64,000 bases of DNA from Methanomicrobiales archaeon HGW-Methanomicrobiales-3 (GTDB lineage Archaea > Halobacteriota > Methanomicrobia > Methanomicrobiales > Methanospirillaceae): contig PGYK01000010.1 of NCBI GenBank assembly GCA_002839605.1, forward strand, positions 62,001 to 126,000, read 5' to 3'. Every line of letters starts with the position of its first letter. Positions within the stretch are counted from its first letter, which is position 1. Positions 35,503 through 44,549 of this stretch are shown here, piece after piece. A program made the translations under genes and the position numbers. Below the pieces are notes generated by a model that was given only the letters and a program-made list of their open reading frames with translations, was not told the DNA's origin and searched no databases.

Positions 35503-36582
35503 ATGAGTTCACCCATAAGGGATATTGCTGTTAAGAACGCAATAGAAAACAACAGAATGTGGTTTCTTATGGGCAGTCCGTATTTAAGCACGAATGAAAC
35601 GATCGTCCTTTCAGCGCATGACCTGATCATCAACACGGTATCCGCTGAGGCGATCCTCACCAACCAGCGCCTGATGCTCGTTGACAGGACTCATCCCCGG
35701 ATCCTTCCGCAGGACATCCCGTTTACCGCCATCGAAACCGTCACAATCGGGGATGAATCCGGTAACGATCCGGTTCTCTCCCTCTCCATTGTCACACCGG
35801 ACGGGACAAGGCAGCCACTCAGCATGGTCTTTCCGCAGAAGCCAAGAACCGAGCGCACTGCCGAGCGGGATGAGTGGGCAGCACGGATCCGTGAACTGAG
35901 CATAACTGCGCAGGGAGAGACCGGCGTGGTTGCCATGGAACTCTCCCCACCCTGGGTTCCCGGACCGATCCCGGAGGAGGTCATAACCGGCGAGGCTGAA
36001 GAGGTTGTCCCGGCAGGCACCCGGATCAAGGGCCCGTCGCTCTCCGAACGCAGGAACCGTGCAGCGGGTGCATCAAAAGCCCGTACGATCGGGATTCTGG
36101 TTGCGGCACTGCTCATCATCGCCGTTGTCGCGGGGGCGTTCATCTTCTATGCTCCGGCATTTACTCCCCAGACCCTGCCTCCCGCAACAACGCCACAACC
36201 AACGCCCCAGATGACCATGCCCCCCACGGCTGAGCCGACAGCCGAACCGCTCACCCCGGCACCTGAAGCACCAGAAGTCACTCCAACGCACATGGCAAGC
36301 GGGGTACCGCAGACCGGGGTCTGGCTGTTCGTGAAATATGACGGCAGTTATACGGGAACTGCCGGCGCACCGGGACGCTTCCGGGATGTTATCGGCACGG
36401 GCAACCAGTTCTTCCAGCTGGCAGTCAAAGACGAGATCGTGTCTGCCGCTATCACCAAAAATGACAATTCCGGGAACCTGTTAACCGTTGAATTTTACAA
36501 CGAAGGCGAGATGGTCAGGTCAGCAACCATGACCAAACCTGGCGGAACTCTGGAGACGAGCGTCAGCCTGAAGACCTCGTAA
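35503..36582 (+). CDS. Membrane protein with cytoplasmic PH-like and external beta domains
   Basis: This 359-residue protein has three parts. An N-terminal domain (LSTNETIVLSAHDLIINTVS, AILTNQRLMLVDRTH) has the pattern of bacterial PH-like domains. A single membrane helix (TIGILVAALLIIAVVAGAFI) and a Pro/Thr-rich stalk follow. The C-terminal domain begins GVWLFVKYDGSYTGTAGAPG and ends near TMTKPGGTLETSVSL. The topology is presumably PH inside, beta domain outside. The downstream gene has the same architecture, so they are tandem paralogues. The function is unknown. The ATG at 35503 is preferred to a TTG at 35413 because the PH-like region then starts close to the N-terminus. Confidence 0.7.
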   Translation: MSSPIRDIAVKNAIENNRMWFLMGSPYLSTNETIVLSAHDLIINTVSAEAILTNQRLMLVDRTHPRILPQDIPFTAIETVTIGDESGNDPVLSLSIVTPDGTRQPLSMVFPQKPRTERTAERDEWAARIRELSITAQGETGVVAMELSPPWVPGPIPEEVITGEAEEVVPAGTRIKGPSLSERRNRAAGASKARTIGILVAALLIIAVVAGAFIFYAPAFTPQTLPPATTPQPTPQMTMPPTAEPTAEPLTPAPEAPEVTPTHMASGVPQTGVWLFVKYDGSYTGTAGAPGRFRDVIGTGNQFFQLAVKDEIVSAAITKNDNSGNLLTVEFYNEGEMVRSATMTKPGGTLETSVSLKTS

Positions 36583-36677
36583 CCCTCTTTTTTCTCCTGC
36601 CGGAACCCTTCCGGATATACCTAAAAAGCATATCTGCCCGGAGAGCACACGGATCTAAAGAACGGTGTGAGGCTGGT

Positions 36678-38420
36678 ATGAGCGGACCCTATCTTGAGAG
36701 CGGTGAATCCATTGTCCTGACTACGGACCGGGTGAGTCTTGACAAGGCCACCTGGGAGGCGATGCTCACCACCCGGCAACTCATCTTAACGGACAGCGAA
36801 AATGCCCGGTTTGCGCCCCGGGTCATCCTTCTCACCAGCGTCAGTTCGGTCCGGAGCGGGATGGCAGGAACCGGTGAGCCGGTCATCATCCTCACCCACA
36901 CCCAGCCGGATGAGGATGACGTGCAGACAACCATCCTCCTCTTTATACAGGAACCCCAGGAGAACCGGAAACATGACCGGGACAGTTGGGTAAAAAAACT
37001 CATCGAGCTCTCCGTATCCAGCCGGGCTGATCATACCTCAGACAAAACCGCACCTGCCGGGACGGGGATACGGCCTTCGGTCCGGCGCTGGGTTGCCCCG
37101 GACATCGCCCGTCCCCGCCGGGAAAACTTCCCTGCACCGGAACCTCCGCGGGAGACGGAGATCACCATTGACGAACCGGAGCCGATTCTTGTCCCGAAAA
37201 TTTACCCTGCCATGAAAGAACCGGGTGAGCCGGAGGAAGACAAAACAGAATCTCCCGGACCGGAACGGTACGAAAACCGGGCATTCGGACAGGAACCTCC
37301 CCCTGATGGAATACCTGCGCCGATAATTCCGGTAAACCACGAATCTCCTGGTGAAAAACCTCCCGCACCTCCCGAATCGCTCTCAGCCTCGATCCGTGCT
37401 GCCGTGCGATCGCTGACCGGCCGGCAGGATCCCATCCCCCCTGCGGCAACCGGGAAGGACACTCATCCGGAAGAGGGCGTTCCTCCCTCTGACACGTCCG
37501 TTCGTCGCACATCTCCACTCCCCGAAAAAATGGATGAATCGCCGGTCACCGGACCCCGTGAGCAACCGGAACTCCATCCCCCGCCGGATCCAGGGGACAC
37601 GCTGCCGGCCTATCAGGAGATCGATTCCGGGGTGCGACGATCGTCAGCGATTCCGGAGCCTCCTCACGAGCCGGTAACCGACAACAGGGATGTGGATGCT
37701 GCACCTGGTGCAGGAACCGATGATGAGAGTGTCCCGGATGCGCAGGCAACCATCCCTGACAGGATGCCGGATGAGGTCGTGGCAGAGCCACCAAAAAAAG
37801 AGGCAGATCCGGTGGTAGTCGTCAGGTCTGAAGAACCACAGGCTCCCGCCATTCCCGCACAAAAACCAAAAGCTCCTCCGCCAGCAGCCCGTAATGGTGT
37901 CCGGCCTATCATTATCGCCGGGGCCATAGCCGCTATTGTGCTGCTGCTGATTGCGGCCATCCTGTTCATGCCGCCTTCCGATACACATCTGGAGGGAAAT
38001 GAACCGGTCACCACCCCACCCACCACGGTTCCGGTCACGACTCTCACCAAGGAGCCGGTTGTCACTCAGCCGCCAGTCCCGCAGGAAGGAGTCTTTGTCC
38101 GGATTATCTCTCCCGCGTACTATAGCGGAGAGGCCGGTAATCCTGAATATTTACAGCAGTTCTCGGGTTCAGGAGAAAAACTGGTCCGCATGCTTAATGA
38201 TGACGGGCTTGTCCAGGTCTCGGTGAAGAAGCAGGATTACACAATTGAGGAACTGCTCGTGGAGGTCTACAGGAACGGCACCCTTGTTACCGCACGATCC
38301 ACCACGGCCCCCGCAGGATCGGTGGTCCTGCTCATCGACCCCGCAACCGGAAACCCGCCGGGACTCCCCACGGCGGGTACAACGAACCCGGCAGGTACCG
38401 GCCAGCTCACCTATCACTAA
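36678..38420 (+). CDS. Larger tandem paralogue with PH-like and external beta domains
   Basis: This 580-residue protein repeats the architecture of its upstream neighbour. The N-terminal PH-like domain (YLESGESIVLTTDRVSLDKA, AMLTTRQLILTDSENARF) is followed by a very long acidic Pro/Glu-rich cytoplasmic linker (about residues 120-405) and a membrane helix (IIIAGAIAAIVLLLIAAILF). A Thr/Pro stalk leads to the external domain (GVFVRIISPAYYSGEAGN to APAGSVVLLIDP). The low-complexity linker, about 290 residues against about 40 in the paralogue, is the main difference. A GTGAGG site lies five bases before the ATG. The two genes are 95 bases apart and probably act together, perhaps in envelope sensing or assembly; this is inference. 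Confidence 0.7.
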   Translation: MSGPYLESGESIVLTTDRVSLDKATWEAMLTTRQLILTDSENARFAPRVILLTSVSSVRSGMAGTGEPVIILTHTQPDEDDVQTTILLFIQEPQENRKHDRDSWVKKLIELSVSSRADHTSDKTAPAGTGIRPSVRRWVAPDIARPRRENFPAPEPPRETEITIDEPEPILVPKIYPAMKEPGEPEEDKTESPGPERYENRAFGQEPPPDGIPAPIIPVNHESPGEKPPAPPESLSASIRAAVRSLTGRQDPIPPAATGKDTHPEEGVPPSDTSVRRTSPLPEKMDESPVTGPREQPELHPPPDPGDTLPAYQEIDSGVRRSSAIPEPPHEPVTDNRDVDAAPGAGTDDESVPDAQATIPDRMPDEVVAEPPKKEADPVVVVRSEEPQAPAIPAQKPKAPPPAARNGVRPIIIAGAIAAIVLLLIAAILFMPPSDTHLEGNEPVTTPPTTVPVTTLTKEPVVTQPPVPQEGVFVRIISPAYYSGEAGNPEYLQQFSGSGEKLVRMLNDDGLVQVSVKKQDYTIEELLVEVYRNGTLVTARSTTAPAGSVVLLIDPATGNPPGLPTAGTTNPAGTGQLTYH

Positions 38421-38492
38421 CCTTTTTGCTGTCGGGCCCCCATTGGCAGGACCCGAGCATTAATTACCCGATCCTTCAACTGTACATATACG

Positions 38493-39401
38493 ATGCGGAT
38501 AGAAACTGGCATTCACATGAAGGGCGGCGTCATCACCGAACGGGACGCTGATTTCTGCACGGTCCGGCTCCGGGCCCCTGCCGGGGTATTCTCCGTGGAC
38601 CATCTCCGGGGGATCGCCACGCTGGCAAAAAAGTTTGGCAATGGAGAGGTCCATGCAACCACCCGGCAGACCCTGGAGATCCCGCATGTCAAAGGTACAG
38701 ATCTCAAGAAGATCGCAAAAGCCCTTGAGAAGAACGGAACACCTATCGGCTCTGAAAAGGACGAGATCGTCAATATCATCGCATGCCCGGGAACAGACCG
38801 GTGCAAGTTTGCCAATATCGATACCATCAGTCTTGCAAAGAAGATCGATGCAAAACTCTTTGGAAAAGAGATGCCGGTCAAGATGCGGATCGCCCTCTCC
38901 GGCTGCCCGAATGCCTGTACGAGCCCGATGCTCAACGAGATAGGCATCATTGGCAGGATCACACCGGTCCGGACCGCTGAACGACTCTGTACCGGTTGCG
39001 GAAACTGTGTCTATTACTGCAAGGAAAATGCGATTAAGATCAGAAACGGCCTGTCGGTGCTTGACGAGGCAAAGTGCGTCCAGTGCGGGGTCTGCGTCCA
39101 GTCGTGCCACTATGATCTTGTCAAAGCAGAGCACCGCCACTACCTGATCACCGTTGGCGGCAGGCGCGGGAGGCACCCGAAAATCGGGCGAAGTCTCCTC
39201 ACGGTCGAGACCGAGGAACAGGTTCTCTTTGTGATCGACAAGATCGTTGACTGGGTGTACCGGCGGGCATGGAGCGGTCGCCTTTTGTCTGAACAGCTCG
39301 ATGATCTCCATTTCGACAAGTTCCGCGAGGAGATCGTTAAGAAGGTGCCTGAAGCAAAGCCGGTCGTGGATGAGGCGACCAGGGCGGAAATGGAGGTTTA
39401 A
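38493..39401 (+). CDS. Small siroheme sulfite reductase-like protein with ferredoxin domain
   Basis: This 302-residue protein of the small dissimilatory-sulfite-reductase-like class is found in methanogens. A ferredoxin-like half (residues 1-70) precedes the siroheme/Fe4S4 ligands in CPGTDRCKF and SGCPNACT. Two [4Fe-4S] motifs follow, CTGCGNCVYYC and CVQCGVCVQSC, inserted before the C-terminal part. Such proteins are about half the size of full assimilatory reductases and their substrate (sulfite, nitrite or other) is unproven. A TATA-like GCATTAATTACC lies about 30 bases before the ATG. The gene is single and converges on the formylmethanofuran dehydrogenase operon. Confidence 0.85.
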   Translation: MRIETGIHMKGGVITERDADFCTVRLRAPAGVFSVDHLRGIATLAKKFGNGEVHATTRQTLEIPHVKGTDLKKIAKALEKNGTPIGSEKDEIVNIIACPGTDRCKFANIDTISLAKKIDAKLFGKEMPVKMRIALSGCPNACTSPMLNEIGIIGRITPVRTAERLCTGCGNCVYYCKENAIKIRNGLSVLDEAKCVQCGVCVQSCHYDLVKAEHRHYLITVGGRRGRHPKIGRSLLTVETEEQVLFVIDKIVDWVYRRAWSGRLLSEQLDDLHFDKFREEIVKKVPEAKPVVDEATRAEMEV

Positions 39402-39610
39402 CACCCCCGCAATTCTCGTTCCGATGCGTAAACCTTAGAACAACATTTCGGGTTGTGATGCCCCAAAAACTCAATTTTTAGGTGTCCGCCACTTTATGGA
39501 GGGCTCGTCCGCGGAGGTTCCAAACGGCTAAAAGATCCTCTTTCGTTTCCCGTAGTTCAGGGGTGAACCGTACCGGTTCCTGGGCGTTTCCGGACAGGAG
39601 AGAAAAAAAC

Positions 39611-39645
39611 GGCCCCTCCATTGCGGACGGGGCCTGATCCTTTTT
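39611..39645. terminator. Bidirectional hairpin terminator between convergent units
   Basis: GGCCCC (39611-39616) pairs with GGGGCC (39629-39634), with TCC/GGA extending the stem. On the plus strand it is followed by CCTTTTT. On the minus strand it is followed by GTTTTTTTCTC. It sits between the convergent sulfite reductase-like gene and fwdC and suits both. Confidence 0.65.
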
Positions 39646-39686
39646 AAAGCAAGTGTGTTAAACGGAAAAATTTTGGGACGAGAAGA

Positions 39687-40487
39687 TCAGATCTTCTTGT
39701 ACAGGTTGCCGTACACGACAACGCCTTTCTTCTTCTTGTGGCGCTCGCCCATGTCGCCGATAAAGTGGGCAAACCGTGCTTTGGTGCCATCGACTTCAAG
39801 CTCGACTTCGCCGTTGGGCTTGTAGCCGGGCATCATGACATCGATGGAGCCGAAGACGATGATGGTTCCTTCCACCATCTGGCCACCGAGCTTGCTCTTG
39901 GCATTGCCCTTGATGACAACCTTACCGCCCTCCGCATGAGTCATGACATGGACTTCGCTGTCGCCGTTGATAACGATCTCGCCACCGAGCATGTACATGC
40001 CCGTGTCGGAACCGGCATTGCCCTTGACAAGGATCTTCCCGCCGGACATGCCTCTCCAGTCGCCACGGTAGGCAGCGCCGAGATAGTTGCCGGCATTGCC
40101 TTCGATGGTCAGCTCTCCGCCTTTCATCGCGGTTGCCGCAAATGCTGCAACATCGCCCTTGACAAGGATCTTTCCGCCATTCATCCAGGCACCGACGTAC
40201 TGGTCGGTCGAGCCCTCGATGACCATCTCGCCGGCGGTCATCTTGAAGCCAAGATACTTGACCTTCTTGACGTCGCCTTTGACAACGATCTTCGTGTCAG
40301 CGGAGGTTGCACCCGCGTTGCCGCTGATCTCGAAGTACTTGCCGAGGGTTGAGGGGTTGTTCCCCTCAAAAACGGGGAGTTCTGCGATCTGGGCCGCATT
40401 TTTGCCGGCAAATGCATCGGTAGAGATGGTGTCTGCTTCAAGATACAGTGCAGGTGCATTTTTCATGGTAATGGTTACGGTTTCCAT
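39687..40487 (-). CDS. fwdC: Formylmethanofuran dehydrogenase subunit C
   Basis: This 266-residue protein is built of GxxxGxG-type beta-helix repeats (for example GGKILVKGDVAAFAATAMKG and GGEIVINGDSEVHVMTHAEG), like the glutamate synthase C-terminal domain. Subunit C is structural in the complex that reduces CO2 to formylmethanofuran, the first step of methanogenesis. It is the last gene of the operon (ferredoxin-D-B-A-C). The gap to fwdA is 12 bases. The sequence cannot tell the tungsten from the molybdenum isoenzyme for this subunit. Confidence 0.93.
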   Translation of the reverse strand: METVTITMKNAPALYLEADTISTDAFAGKNAAQIAELPVFEGNNPSTLGKYFEISGNAGATSADTKIVVKGDVKKVKYLGFKMTAGEMVIEGSTDQYVGAWMNGGKILVKGDVAAFAATAMKGGELTIEGNAGNYLGAAYRGDWRGMSGGKILVKGNAGSDTGMYMLGGEIVINGDSEVHVMTHAEGGKVVIKGNAKSKLGGQMVEGTIIVFGSIDVMMPGYKPNGEVELEVDGTKARFAHFIGDMGERHKKKKGVVVYGNLYKKI

Positions 40488-40499
40488 TTCTTCTCCACC

Positions 40500-42209
40500 T
40501 CAGTTGGTTGCATCCACCTCAATGGCGTACGGGTTCGGGACAAAGTGGTGTCCGAGCGCTTCGTAGTTGTTCTGCGTCATGCTGTAGTACTTGACAAACT
40601 TCTCGGCAATGTCGCGGGCAACCTGCGGGTTCTCCTTTGCCTTGACATTAACCCAGAGCGTGCGCTTGTGGCCGTTCGAAACGATCTCGCCGTTGCTGAC
40701 AACCTGGACACCGCTCTTGATGAATGCGGCGCAGCGGCTGAATGCCTTCTCGATGTCGTCGGGGTTCGCAACCGGCTTGTCGGGGTTGATGTTGTAGATG
40801 GCAACATCGGCGTCCATGCCGGGCTTTAAGCCGCCGACCATGGAGGCAAGACCAAGGGACTTTGCCGGGCCGGCACGGGTCATCTGGGCGAGCTCGTAGA
40901 GCGAGATCTCGCGGTCGAGAGCACCGATGCCGGTCTGCGAAAGAACCTTGTCCTTGTGCTTGAAGCTGTCGATCTGCTGCTTCCTTGCCTTCTCGGACAT
41001 CAGCCACTTGTAGACGCGGGGGTACCGGGTGAACGGTCCGGCGTTCGGGTGGTCGGTGGTGATGTAGCAGCGCATCGGGTCCTTCATCATTAAGGGGATC
41101 TCAAGACCGATTGCCCACTGGATGGCACAGACCGAGATGTTCGGGCTGTAGATGTACGGGACAACGCCGGCTGCGGTCTCGAGTTCGACATCACAGTTGG
41201 CCCACTTTAAGTGGTTGAGGCCGGTGAGGTGGTGCTCGAACGGGCCGTCTGCCGTCATCGTGGTGGTCTCGTCAAGGGTGACGTTACCGGTGTCGATGGT
41301 GATGTTCTTGTTCTTGTTGACGTAGTCGGTGATCTCCTTGGCACCGGACTCGAAGTCGCCCCAGTTGGTTCCCTTGTAGGAGTGGAACTGGGAGTGGGTG
41401 AGGTGGAGGACCTGCTCGCGGCCGAACTTGTTGTTGGCCTTGATGCCCTCCGCAAGCCTCATGGTGTCGAGGGTGGTCTCGTAGCATCCGGGGTTCCCGA
41501 GGTTGTTGGGGTGGATGTGCATCGAGTGCGGGAGGCCAAGATACTCGTTGGCTTCCATGAGCCCCTTGACGATCTCTGCGGGAGTGATGTCAAAGTACGG
41601 GACGGGATCGTTGACGGTGAGACAGTTCAGTCCCCAGCCCCAGGCTTCGGTGCCGCCGGGGTTGACAACCTTGACTGCGTAACCCTTGGTGACGTTGAGC
41701 ATCCAGGCAATGTAGGCTGCCGTGTTCTCGATCTCCTGGTTTTTGAGGTACTCGAGAACGAACCAGTTGTTGCCAAAGACCGGGAATGCGCCCTCATCGA
41801 TGATGGGGGTGTCGCGGATCTCCTCATGAACGTGGCGGGAGAAGAGCGGGGGCATGGCAGCTTCCATGGCAACGCCGAATCCCATCTTTGCATACTCGTA
41901 GCCGGTCTTGAAGGTGGTCGGGATCGATGCCCCGCTGCCCATCCGCTCCATGCCCTTTGTCGGGGTGCAGCTGAAGAGCTTGTCCTCGGGACGGTAGATG
42001 CGGCCGAGGTTGACCTTGGGCCCTGCAACGTGGGCGTGGATCTCCACGGCGCCTGCCATGACGGTCTTGTCCTTTGCATCGATGACCTTTGCACCGGATC
42101 CGACCTTGTCTACGATCTTTCCGTCCTTGATTGCGATATCCAACTTGTCGCCCTTGATTCCCTGCACCGGGTCAAAGACGTGGCCGTTCTTGATGATATA
42201 TTCAGACAT
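40500..42209 (-). CDS. fwdA: Formylmethanofuran dehydrogenase subunit A
   Basis: This 569-residue amidohydrolase-type subunit moves formate onto methanofuran at a binuclear metal centre. The HxH metal motif is in AGAVEIHAHVAG (His58 and His60), with DTGNVTLDETTTMTADGP and TTDHPNAGPFTRYP further on. In the known complex, formate reaches this site through an internal tunnel from subunit B. The ATG at 42209 lies one base beyond the fwdB stop; reading further upstream would invade fwdB in another frame. The length is as expected. Confidence 0.95.
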   Translation of the reverse strand: MSEYIIKNGHVFDPVQGIKGDKLDIAIKDGKIVDKVGSGAKVIDAKDKTVMAGAVEIHAHVAGPKVNLGRIYRPEDKLFSCTPTKGMERMGSGASIPTTFKTGYEYAKMGFGVAMEAAMPPLFSRHVHEEIRDTPIIDEGAFPVFGNNWFVLEYLKNQEIENTAAYIAWMLNVTKGYAVKVVNPGGTEAWGWGLNCLTVNDPVPYFDITPAEIVKGLMEANEYLGLPHSMHIHPNNLGNPGCYETTLDTMRLAEGIKANNKFGREQVLHLTHSQFHSYKGTNWGDFESGAKEITDYVNKNKNITIDTGNVTLDETTTMTADGPFEHHLTGLNHLKWANCDVELETAAGVVPYIYSPNISVCAIQWAIGLEIPLMMKDPMRCYITTDHPNAGPFTRYPRVYKWLMSEKARKQQIDSFKHKDKVLSQTGIGALDREISLYELAQMTRAGPAKSLGLASMVGGLKPGMDADVAIYNINPDKPVANPDDIEKAFSRCAAFIKSGVQVVSNGEIVSNGHKRTLWVNVKAKENPQVARDIAEKFVKYYSMTQNNYEALGHHFVPNPYAIEVDATN

Positions 42210-42210
42210 G

Positions 42211-43527
42211 TTATGCTGCCCCCTTGAGTTTCCTGAGCCGGTCACGAACCATGACGAGGAACTGCTCGTCCGTGAGCATGCCCTCCGGCGGCTCGACAAC
42301 CTTGCGGCAGTCGATCGGGACATTGTCCATACGGTAGCAGTTGCCGCCGCATTCGACACCGTTGAAGGCAACGGGGACGTGGAGCTTGGAGACACCCGAA
42401 GTCGGGGTCAGGTGCGGGTCGATACAGACCGAGTCAACCTTTGCAATGCCCTTGACAGCGCTGATCGGGAAGTGTGCACCCGGGTCGCTGCCGATGGTGA
42501 ACATGGCATCGACTTCCCCGCGGGTGAGGAGATCGATCGAGCTCGAGTCGCCCGGGTTATACCGGGCAAAGCCGCGGGTCAGGTCAACGGAGTACGGGAA
42601 CCCGAACTGCCAGGCAAAGACTTCTCCGGAGCCGGTCACATTGTAGTGGCCCCGCATCGGCATGATCGAGTATTTCGTGTACTCGTTGAGATCCTTGGTC
42701 AGGGCGATCGCCTCATCGATGTTGTGGTTCTTTGAAAGGGACTGGGTGACACCCATGCCGAAGAAGATGATCCCGAACCGGCCACTCTTTAAGATATCGG
42801 CGACCTCGCGGATCTTCTCTGCCGGGATACCGGCAACTGAGTCGGGGAGCCACTCACCTTTGAGGGCAACACGGAGTGCGTTGAGGAGTTCGTAGTCCCT
42901 GCCCTGCTCAATCTGCAGGTGGACATCTGCCATCTTGGAGGTGTCGGTGCAGCGGGGGTCAACGACCACGAGTTTGCGGCTCATCTGTCCCTTGCCGGTG
43001 AAGAAACCACGGGGGAAGATGGAGTACCGGGACATGTGCCGGGGGTGGGCGTGGGCCGGGTTGCAGCCCCAGAAGATGACGCGGTCGGCACGGTTCTTGA
43101 CCTCCCCAAGGGTACAGGTCGGGAGACCGATGTCCTGGACTGCGATAAGGGTGGTGCCGTGGCAGACTGCTGCGGTGTTGTCACAGCAGGCTTTGGCGAT
43201 CTCGGCGATCTCATTTCCTACGCTCTGGGCTTCGCAGTTGGTGGAGGACCAGCCGTACATTAAAGGCTTCTTTGCCCCGGCAAGCATCTTTGCGGTATAA
43301 TCAGCAGCCTCATCGTAGCTGATATCTTTCCAGCTGCCGTCAGCCTGCCGGAGCCGCGGTTTTGTCACGCGGTCAGCGGACTGGGAGTGGAGGAACTTCT
43401 CGGTGCCGATGACACAGGCATTTGCCACTTCGAGAAGTTTCTTGCCATCATCGGAAACGACTACTTCGACATCGTCGCAGAGGGTTCCGCAGAACGGGCA
43501 GATGACGTCGGTAATGGTCTTGGTCAT
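42211..43527 (-). CDS. fwdB: Formylmethanofuran dehydrogenase subunit B
   Basis: This 438-residue molybdopterin/tungstopterin catalytic subunit reduces CO2 to formate. Cluster ligands are in ICPFCGTLCDD with the fourth at Cys38. The metal-ligating position is Cys122 in AAVCHGTT, so this is a cysteine and not a selenocysteine enzyme. Other marks are IFWGCNPAHAHPRHMSRYS and FTIGSDPGAHFP. The ATG overlaps the fwdD stop (ATGA) and GGTGATGG precedes it. The neighbouring moeA genes would supply the metal-cofactor step. Confidence 0.95.
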   Translation of the reverse strand: MTKTITDVICPFCGTLCDDVEVVVSDDGKKLLEVANACVIGTEKFLHSQSADRVTKPRLRQADGSWKDISYDEAADYTAKMLAGAKKPLMYGWSSTNCEAQSVGNEIAEIAKACCDNTAAVCHGTTLIAVQDIGLPTCTLGEVKNRADRVIFWGCNPAHAHPRHMSRYSIFPRGFFTGKGQMSRKLVVVDPRCTDTSKMADVHLQIEQGRDYELLNALRVALKGEWLPDSVAGIPAEKIREVADILKSGRFGIIFFGMGVTQSLSKNHNIDEAIALTKDLNEYTKYSIMPMRGHYNVTGSGEVFAWQFGFPYSVDLTRGFARYNPGDSSSIDLLTRGEVDAMFTIGSDPGAHFPISAVKGIAKVDSVCIDPHLTPTSGVSKLHVPVAFNGVECGGNCYRMDNVPIDCRKVVEPPEGMLTDEQFLVMVRDRLRKLKGAA

Positions 43528-43931
43528 CCTACCATCACCCCGCACTGCTTCTGGACGAGCTCGATGCCGAGAAGGACCGGCTCATCGATCGCAACTTCCA
43601 CGGTAACGGGCGTGCCCTTGAATGTCGGCATGCCGGTTGAGTAGGTGTTGGGGTTCACAATCGAGTTTGCCCACGGGCCCATGGGGATAAAAGCGACACC
43701 CGGGTGGGGTCCCTGCGTGGCTTCGACAGCTTTGACGACGACGCTGCCATAGTCACTGGTGACCTTCACGTTGGTGTTCTTCCATGCGCCAAGTGCTTTT
43801 AAGTCGGCCTTGTCCATCTCGATGATGCCGCAGGCGGTGCGGTACGAAGGCTTCTCCTTGCCGCTCTCGATTGCAACACCCTGCTGGATGGTCCTGCCGG
43901 AGATCAGGTTAACTGATATTGTTTTTGCCAT
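43524..43931 (-). CDS. fwdD: Formylmethanofuran dehydrogenase subunit D
   Basis: This 135-residue protein equals the C-terminal dinucleotide-binding domain of molybdopterin oxidoreductases, encoded separately (VNLISGRTIQQGVAIE, VTSDYGSVVVKAVEATQGPH, VAFIPMGPWANSIVNPNTYS). It completes the active site of subunit B by binding the pterin guanine dinucleotides. GTGAGG lies six bases before the ATG. It follows the ferredoxin gene by 15 bases and overlaps fwdB by four. Confidence 0.93.
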   Translation of the reverse strand: MAKTISVNLISGRTIQQGVAIESGKEKPSYRTACGIIEMDKADLKALGAWKNTNVKVTSDYGSVVVKAVEATQGPHPGVAFIPMGPWANSIVNPNTYSTGMPTFKGTPVTVEVAIDEPVLLGIELVQKQCGVMVG

Positions 43932-43946
43932 GCTATTCCTCACTTT

Positions 43947-44207
43947 TCAGGCCTCGGTCGGGATCATCTCTCCCTTGCCGGAGAGTCGGATTACATCCAT
44001 CGGGCAGGCATTCACGCAGACACCGCAGCCGGCGCAGAGCTCGGCCTTGACATCCAGGTGAATGGACTTACCGTTACGGACTGTATAGATCTTCTCCTTG
44101 GTTGCGGGATCGACCGTATACAGTTCGAGTGCATCAACCGGACATGCAACGACACAGTTGCCACAACCGGTGCATTGCTCCATGTTAATATGTACAGAAA
44201 ACGCCAT
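43947..44207 (-). CDS. fwdG: 2[4Fe-4S] ferredoxin of formylmethanofuran dehydrogenase (FwdG-like)
   Basis: This 86-residue protein has two complete cluster motifs, CTGCGNCVVACP and CAGCGVCVNACP, separated by an insert of about 25 residues. It matches the small ferredoxin subunit encoded at the head of fwd/fmd operons, which passes electrons to subunit B. The large polyferredoxin subunit F is not encoded here. The ATG at 44207 is favoured over a GTG at 44216. It is the first gene of the operon, so its leader and promoter lie in 44208-44330. Confidence 0.8.
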   Translation of the reverse strand: MAFSVHINMEQCTGCGNCVVACPVDALELYTVDPATKEKIYTVRNGKSIHLDVKAELCAGCGVCVNACPMDVIRLSGKGEMIPTEA

Positions 44208-44330
44208 GCGTATCACACACTTGTCGTCGTAAACAGTAGGTTGAGTTGCTGGTCAGTTAAAGGTTTCTTTATGCACAAATGTTTAATTTCGATAAGTTAA
44301 GTTAACACAAAAATTTGTTGAGGCACGGGC
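44208..44330 (-). promoter_or_regulatory. Promoter region of the formylmethanofuran dehydrogenase operon
   Basis: This AT-rich stretch has a box A-like GCATAAAGAAAC (about 44263-44274, minus strand). Upstream of it, ACAAAT and ATTTGT arms enclose a run of TTAACTTAACTTA-type repeats. TGTTTAATTT (44280-44289, plus strand) recurs at 60305 upstream of a binding-protein gene. The rest of the gap to 44549 shows no gene. Confidence 0.4.
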
Positions 44331-44549
44331 GCTTAACCCGTCCCGGCAATATATTTTCCGGGCCGGGTAAAAATGAGGCGCAGCCGGATTCGAAAAATCT
44401 GGCTGGATTGCCAGAACCATGCTACACCAGAAACGGTCATGGTTCAGGAATTTTTCACCTTTTTTGTTTTGCCAAAGAAATTCTCATGACCGCAGATGTG
44501 ACAAAAAGCACGTATCCATGAGAGAGAATCCTGCGCGGCCCGGGTGCCG

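Noticed and set aside
39480-39600. Possible structured RNA between the sulfite reductase-like gene and the terminator
   Set aside because: A GTTCAGGGGTGAAC hairpin is present but no extended or conserved fold could be supported.
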